In this document: positions 59,603 to 64,000 of the stretch, piece by piece
How the letters are laid out: each line of letters opens with the position of its first letter
Numbering within the stretch: the first letter of the stretch is position 1
Assembly (NCBI GenBank): GCA_948567375.1
Contig: OX419761.1
Location: forward strand, 51,586,501-51,650,500
From: Lunularia cruciata
Lineage: Eukaryota > Streptophyta > Marchantiopsida > Lunulariales > Lunulariaceae
Direction: 5' to 3'
Length of the DNA: 64,000 bases
The notes under the pieces: model-generated
The model's input: the letters and a program-made list of their open reading frames with translations, nothing else
Databases searched by the model: none
What the model was told of the DNA's origin: nothing
Position numbers and translations under genes: made by a program

Positions 59603-62400
59603 ATTTGTTCCAAAGAAGGATAGAGGACTCTACTTCTGTATTGATTAGCGTGGTCTCAATAAACAAATAGTGAAGAATGCATATCCCTTACCTTGAATTG
59701 GTGACTTGCTAGATCAATTGAGTAGAGCATGATACTCCAAGTTGGATCTTTGAAGCAACTATAGGTAGATTCCCATTAATAGAGAGGATGTGCAAAAGAC
59801 TACCTTTTGTACAAGGTATAGGCACTTTGATTAGGAGTTCTACCTTTTGGGTTCACTAATGCTCCAACAATATTCATAGAGTAGATGCATCAAGTATTGG
59901 GTGGGCTATTAGATTGATATGTGGTAGTGTTCTTGGAGAACATCTTAATCTATAGCAAGACGGAAGTGAAACACATAAATCATGTGTAAGAAATCTTGAG
60001 ACAATTATGTCAATGGAAGTTCTACTATAAAAAGTCCAAGGGTGCCTTTTGGCAAAAGGAAGTTACCTTCTTGGGTCACAAGATCTCATTAGAGTGGATC
60101 AAGATGGAAGAGGAGAAAATCAAAGCTATTACTAATTGGTCTACTCCAAAGGATACCACAAAAATGTGAGCATTTAATGGATTGGTAAGTTTTTACTAAT
60201 AGTTCATTCACTACTATGCTCATGTGGTAGCACCATTGACCAACCTCTTGGGGAAGAACTCAAGCTTTCAATGGATCACCAAGCACAAAGAAGCATTCCA
60301 AAAGCTGAAACACATGATGTCTTCAAGACCCATTCTTCAACCATATGATCCTAAACTACCTTGTGTGGTTGATTTTGATGCTTCAACTTTTCCATTGTAG
60401 CCATGTTGCAGCAAGAATTTCCAAATGGGTTACATCTTATTGCATGTGTGTCTTGTCGACTAAACATTGTAGAAAAGAATTACTCTGCTCAAAATCAAAA
60501 ACAATTAGCAATGGCATATGCCACCAAGGTTTGGAGACATTATCTCTTGGGGGATCAAGTGATCATGCAAACCGATCACAAACCCTGGTTATAGACCTTA
60601 CATTTGGAACACATGAAAAGTTGACATCAATGGAAGAACAACTACAATTGTTGACATCAAACTTGAGTACAAACCGGGTTGGTTCCATATCAGGGCTTAA
60701 CCCTTCTTTTGTAAAGGCAAAGAAGGAAATCTACAAGCCATGTCTGGCCTTTGGCCCTCTAGACCACTAGAGGCCTTTCACTTCATTTGCAAGCAAAAAA
60801 AGGTCAAGACAAGAAGCAAGCAAAAAATAAAATTTTTTTTGCGCTCTGGCGCCGGATCCCTGGTGCCTATCACAACAACTTGATTTGAAGTCTCTTCTTC
60901 TCATTATGATGGCAATTATAACAATTTCTATTGACTCCAAACTCCAAAGTGAAGCTATCCTAAACTCAAAATCGAGTTTAGGATAGCTTTACAATAGGAT
61001 CCTTTGTTTCAAATAGTACAAGGTTGTCTTGCAACATGCAACAAGGAGTATAACACCTTCTCCTTCAAGGAAAGCCTTCTATTCTATGAGAACCGGATCT
61101 GTATTCCAACAAGGATGATCTTTGACTTGTGCATCTTCAAGAAGCCCATGACTTACCAATTGTTGGTCACATGGACAAGACCTTGGGTACCCTACAATGC
61201 CAATGGTGGTAGCTGAACATAGCATGAGCTATTTGAGAGTTTGTGTAATCTTGTGAGACTTGCCAATGCAACAAGACTAGCAATTAGAAACCAAGTGGAC
61301 TCTTTCAACCACTTCCCATCCTATCTGCTTGTTTGGAATACGGGAGCTTTGATCTCATCATGTCTTTGCCCAAGACAAAGAAAGGACGCACAACAATTGT
61401 GATGTTTGTAGATAAGCTTAATAAGCAAATCCATTTGGTACCAACCTTTAATATAGTGGATTGGTCCAAATCTACTCTGGTAATGTCTTCAAGTGTCTTA
61501 GGATGCCTCGTTTACTCATCTCCAACCATGACCCTCATTCCACCACAATTTTTGACAAGCACTCTTCTAGATACTCAACACCAAGCTTGCTTTGTCCACA
61601 GCCTATCATCCTCAACTGATGGATAAACCAAACGTGCAAATCACACCTTGGAGGATATGCTTCATGCCTTTGTCAACATTCACCATAGCAATTGGGATAA
61701 TTGTCTTGCAGTTGTTGAGTTTGCATACAATAATTCCAAATAAGCAAGCATTGCATTCTCTCCCTTCTTCCTTAATTTTGGTCAAGATCCACTTGTTCTA
61801 AATTCCCTTCTTGCTCCATCTCCCTCTCATCTCCCTCATACTTCTACCTTCTTGACCACCATATCCCAATCTTTACAACAAGCCAAATCTCATTTCCTTG
61901 TTGCTTAAAATCATGAGAAACAATATGCAGACCAAAATTGTCGTGATCTTACTTTCAACTTGGTGATAAGGTCATGCGTTTCACTAGTAACCTACCCCTT
62001 CCACTTGACACCCAAATGCAAACACTTGCTCCTAATTGGATAGGTCCATTTGATGTCACCCACATCATTTCTCATGTTGCTTATCAACTTGCCTTGACCT
62101 CTCATATGCAAATCTACCCTGTCTTTCACATTTCCAAGCTGAAACCCTTTGTTTCATCCATTTTCCTTTTCCTCTTGTGTCCAACCCCCTCCTTCTTCAT
62201 GCCTATCAACAATCATGAAGAGTATGAAGTTGATTGTATTCTTGCACGTCACCACATTCAACATGGCCGCCAATAATATATTGAGTACAAGGTCCTTTGG
62301 AAAGGGTATCCTCTTCATGATGCCACTTAGGAGCCTCTTTCTCATCTCTAGAATGTAGAAACTGCCATCCATGAGTTTGAAGCTTCAATGGTGATGAGGA
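59603..62400 (+). pseudogene. 3' pol of the outer chromodomain element, broken
   Basis: Starts within a second reverse transcriptase (VPKKDRGLYFCID, RGLNKQIVKNAYPLP). RNase H traces at 60345-60600 read CVVDFDAS and AVMAYATKVWRH-like AMAYATKVWRHYLLGD with TDHKPW. Integrase from 61333 reads FDLIMSLPKTKKGRTTIVMFVDKL. The following catalytic SD box reads SNHDPHS, Asp to Asn. STAYHPQ is at 61592. The C-terminal part has LAPNWIGPFDV and VFHISKLKPF. A chromodomain at 62215-62395 reads EYEVDCILARHHI, YKVLWKGYPLHDAT and AIHEFEAS. Many stops are present. Confidence 0.85.
60952..60989. repeat. 16-bp stem-loop inside the pol remnant
   Basis: AAGCTATCCTAAACTC at 60952-60967 pairs exactly with GAGTTTAGGATAGCTT at 60974-60989 around a six-base loop. 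It lies in non-homologous sequence (about 60780-61000) between RNase H and integrase, next to an A/T run and GGCGCCGGATCC, so it may be a small inserted element. Confidence 0.6.
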
Positions 62401-62426
62401 CATCATCAACTAGCGGTGGAAGAATA

Positions 62427-62900
62427 TGTAACAACATGGAGTTGCCAACAAGTTAGTCAAGACAAACAAAGTAGCAAATAGGCCAAATTAGCCTAGAATA
62501 TTCTAGAAGCATCTAGAAAGCTTCTTGGTACCTTCCAAGCATTGGATAATATGCATGCTAAGTGGTGACTCATAGGAGGAAGTTTCTCGAGAAGCTTCTT
62601 GGTTAGCTTAGCTTACATGCCAAGTAAATGGTTTCTAGAAGGAAGCTTATTGGGAAGCTTCTTGGCTAGCTTAGCTTGCATGCCAAGTAGGCAACTTTTA
62701 GAAGGAGGCTCTTGAGAAGTTTCCCAATTAGCTTGACTTGCACTCTAAGAAAATGATTTTGAGGAAGCTTCTCAAGAGCCTTGTAGACTTCCTTATAAAT
62801 ACTAAAGCCCAAGCTTATGTTAGGTAGTCAAAGTTTCACTAATTCAAGTATCCCAATGTGATCTTCCACTCTGGTCTTCCATTCTCCTATTTCTCTCCTT
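62427..62900 (+). repeat. 3' LTR of the outer element
   Basis: Starts TGTAACAACATGGAGTT. It shares the GAA/TTC repeats (GAATATTCTAGAAGC at about 62496, GAAGTTTCTCGAGAAGCTTC at about 62578, GAAGCTTATTGGGAAGCTTC at about 62641) and the TATA box TATAAATA at 62794. Homology with the 5' LTR fades near 62897. Confidence 0.75.
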
Positions 62901-63035
62901 GGTCTTGGTCTTTTATAACATCTCTTTGGAGAGTTAGAAAATTTTTGACAGAATCCAAAGCCTATTTCTCTCCTTGGTCTTGGTCTTTTATAAGATCTCT
63001 TTGGAGAGTTAGAAATTTTTTGACAGAATCCAAAG
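62886..63035 (+). repeat. 75-bp tandem duplication
   Basis: Units begin CCTATTTCTCTCCTTGG at 62886 and 62961 and end GACAGAATCCAAAG. They differ at only a few bases, so the duplication is recent. It starts at the point where LTR homology ends. Confidence 0.85.
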
Positions 63036-64000
63036 GAGAAAGAGAACCATCAATACAAGAACAATCTTGGACAAGTGATTGCACTCTATTAGAATGGTTG
63101 AAAATGGGGGTAGTTGCATTTGGTGGAGTGTCTAACTGATATATATGAAGGGTATTGACGATTAGAAGTGGAAAGCCTAAAATGGCCTACCAATGTGGAT
63201 GCATACTACCTTGAAGGAATAGCAAAGTGAGATTGGTTCTCCGTAAGGAGTTACATGATGCCAAAAGAGTGATGACGGATGAACAATCTTTGTTAGGATC
63301 AATAAGGGAAGATCTGAATAGGTGAAGGAAGAGAATGGAACTATGACATTTGAGGTTACAGCTTAGGAGGAGGAGATAACACATCTAAGACCAAGGTTAG
63401 ATATAATAAAAGTAGAAAAGATGGATGAGGAAGTTTTAGCATAATTGACAAAGAGTGGACTTAGGCAACGATTAGCAAAGAAGAAAATTGAGTGTAGAAA
63501 GATGCACAAAGTATCTATTAGTAGAAGCATGTGTGTGTGGCATTAGAAAAGGCAAAGGCAAAAAAGATAAGAGAGTTGATCTTTGCAACCATGTAGATCA
63601 AGGAGTTATTGAAGATTTGTAAAAACACTCTCTATTATGGAAATTGAAGTTTATAACTCTTCTTGCTTGCAATAGTATTCAGTCATCCGTTGCCTTCCAC
63701 TTGTGTGAGCCTATTCAAGGTGATCTTTGCATGTATTGCCGGTCCCATTCACCAAAGGGCCTTCCAGTTCTTCCAAAGATCGTCTTTATCTTTGGAAGAC
63801 AATGCAATGAATCTTCCAAAGAACCAAATCCCAAACCTGCTCTTTGTAAAGAGGAGGTACCTTCTTTCAAAGACATGGCTATTCATCTTCACAGGAACAA
63901 GTTCAATTGCTGTAGTAATCAAGAAAGGTGATTTTCTTTATTTTGTTATGTTTTCCTGAACATACTTAGCTAACAATTCCTTGACAGGGATTTACCCATC
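63036..64000. other. Right-edge region without a recognised gene
   Basis: Plus-strand frames at 63644-63959 (for example one containing FGRQCNESSKEPNPKPALC) show no family similarity. The sequence may be internal or flanking retrotransposon DNA cut by the window edge. Confidence 0.35.

Larger units (their letters stand above)
48537..62900 (+). mobile_element. Outer Ty3/gypsy chromodomain element, interrupted
   Basis: LTRs of one family begin TGTAACAA.ATGGAGTT at 48537 and 62427. Between them lie a tRNA-priming-like region, two nested elements and, from about 59603, the 3' part of a gypsy pol ending in a chromodomain. The gag, protease and first part of reverse transcriptase of this element are missing, replaced by the nested copies. 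Assigning both LTRs to one insertion is inference from order and orientation. Confidence 0.65.

Overview
This window is nuclear DNA of a land plant. The genes are split by short spliceosomal introns with GT..AG borders. Five protein families with clear plant orthologues can be read, the spaces between genes are AT-rich, and the right third is filled with plant LTR retrotransposons. Intron sizes, CT-rich leaders and SERK exon structure would suit a non-seed plant such as a bryophyte or lycophyte, but that is inference. I found no rRNA, tRNA, CRISPR array or bacterial-type operon. Exon borders below were set by hand from splice sites, reading phase and family conservation, so terminal exons are less certain than internal ones.

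Gene-rich left half (about 1-28.2 kb). A nucleotide-sugar transporter of the CMP-sialic acid transporter/UTR6 family runs on the minus strand (10879 down to at least 4513), with a possible unrecognised plus-strand gene converging on its 3' end. Next is a head-to-head pair. On the minus strand (17866-14353) is a DEAD-box RNA helicase of the HAS1/DDX18 (RH51/RH27) type. On the plus strand (18698-25750) is an RRP6-like exosome 3'-5' exoribonuclease. Both families act in ribosomal RNA processing, and their 831-bp shared spacer carries a telo-box. Downstream at 26420-28165 (+) is an intronless malonyl-CoA synthetase (AAE13 type) with two in-frame start codons suited to dual targeting.

Middle (28.3-43 kb). 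A decayed Ty1/copia element (28343-33561, minus) has intact LTR ends, a TTCCA target duplication and a primer site matching the anticodon arm of initiator tRNA-Met. An AT-rich gap with foldback and tandem repeats follows. Then comes a somatic-embryogenesis receptor-like kinase (SERK/BAK1 type) on the minus strand, 42.65 to 37.4 kb.

Right third (43-64 kb). There are CT-rich and AT-rich non-coding stretches, then a nest of Ty3/gypsy elements. An outer chromodomain element has LTRs at 48537 and 62427 that are packed with heat-shock-element-like GAAnnTTC motifs. A second-family element (plus strand) starts inside it at 49748. A same-family element in reverse orientation (49998-56040, TSD CCTTC) sits inside the second element's LTR. 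All are broken by stops and frameshifts.

The less ordinary observations are: a 72-bp short element present in several copies, two of them exactly 72 bp and flanked by direct repeats; the heat-shock-like LTR; a family of short repeats that lie only in introns and always in the sense orientation; and two mutually exclusive hairpins in front of the malonyl-CoA synthetase gene.
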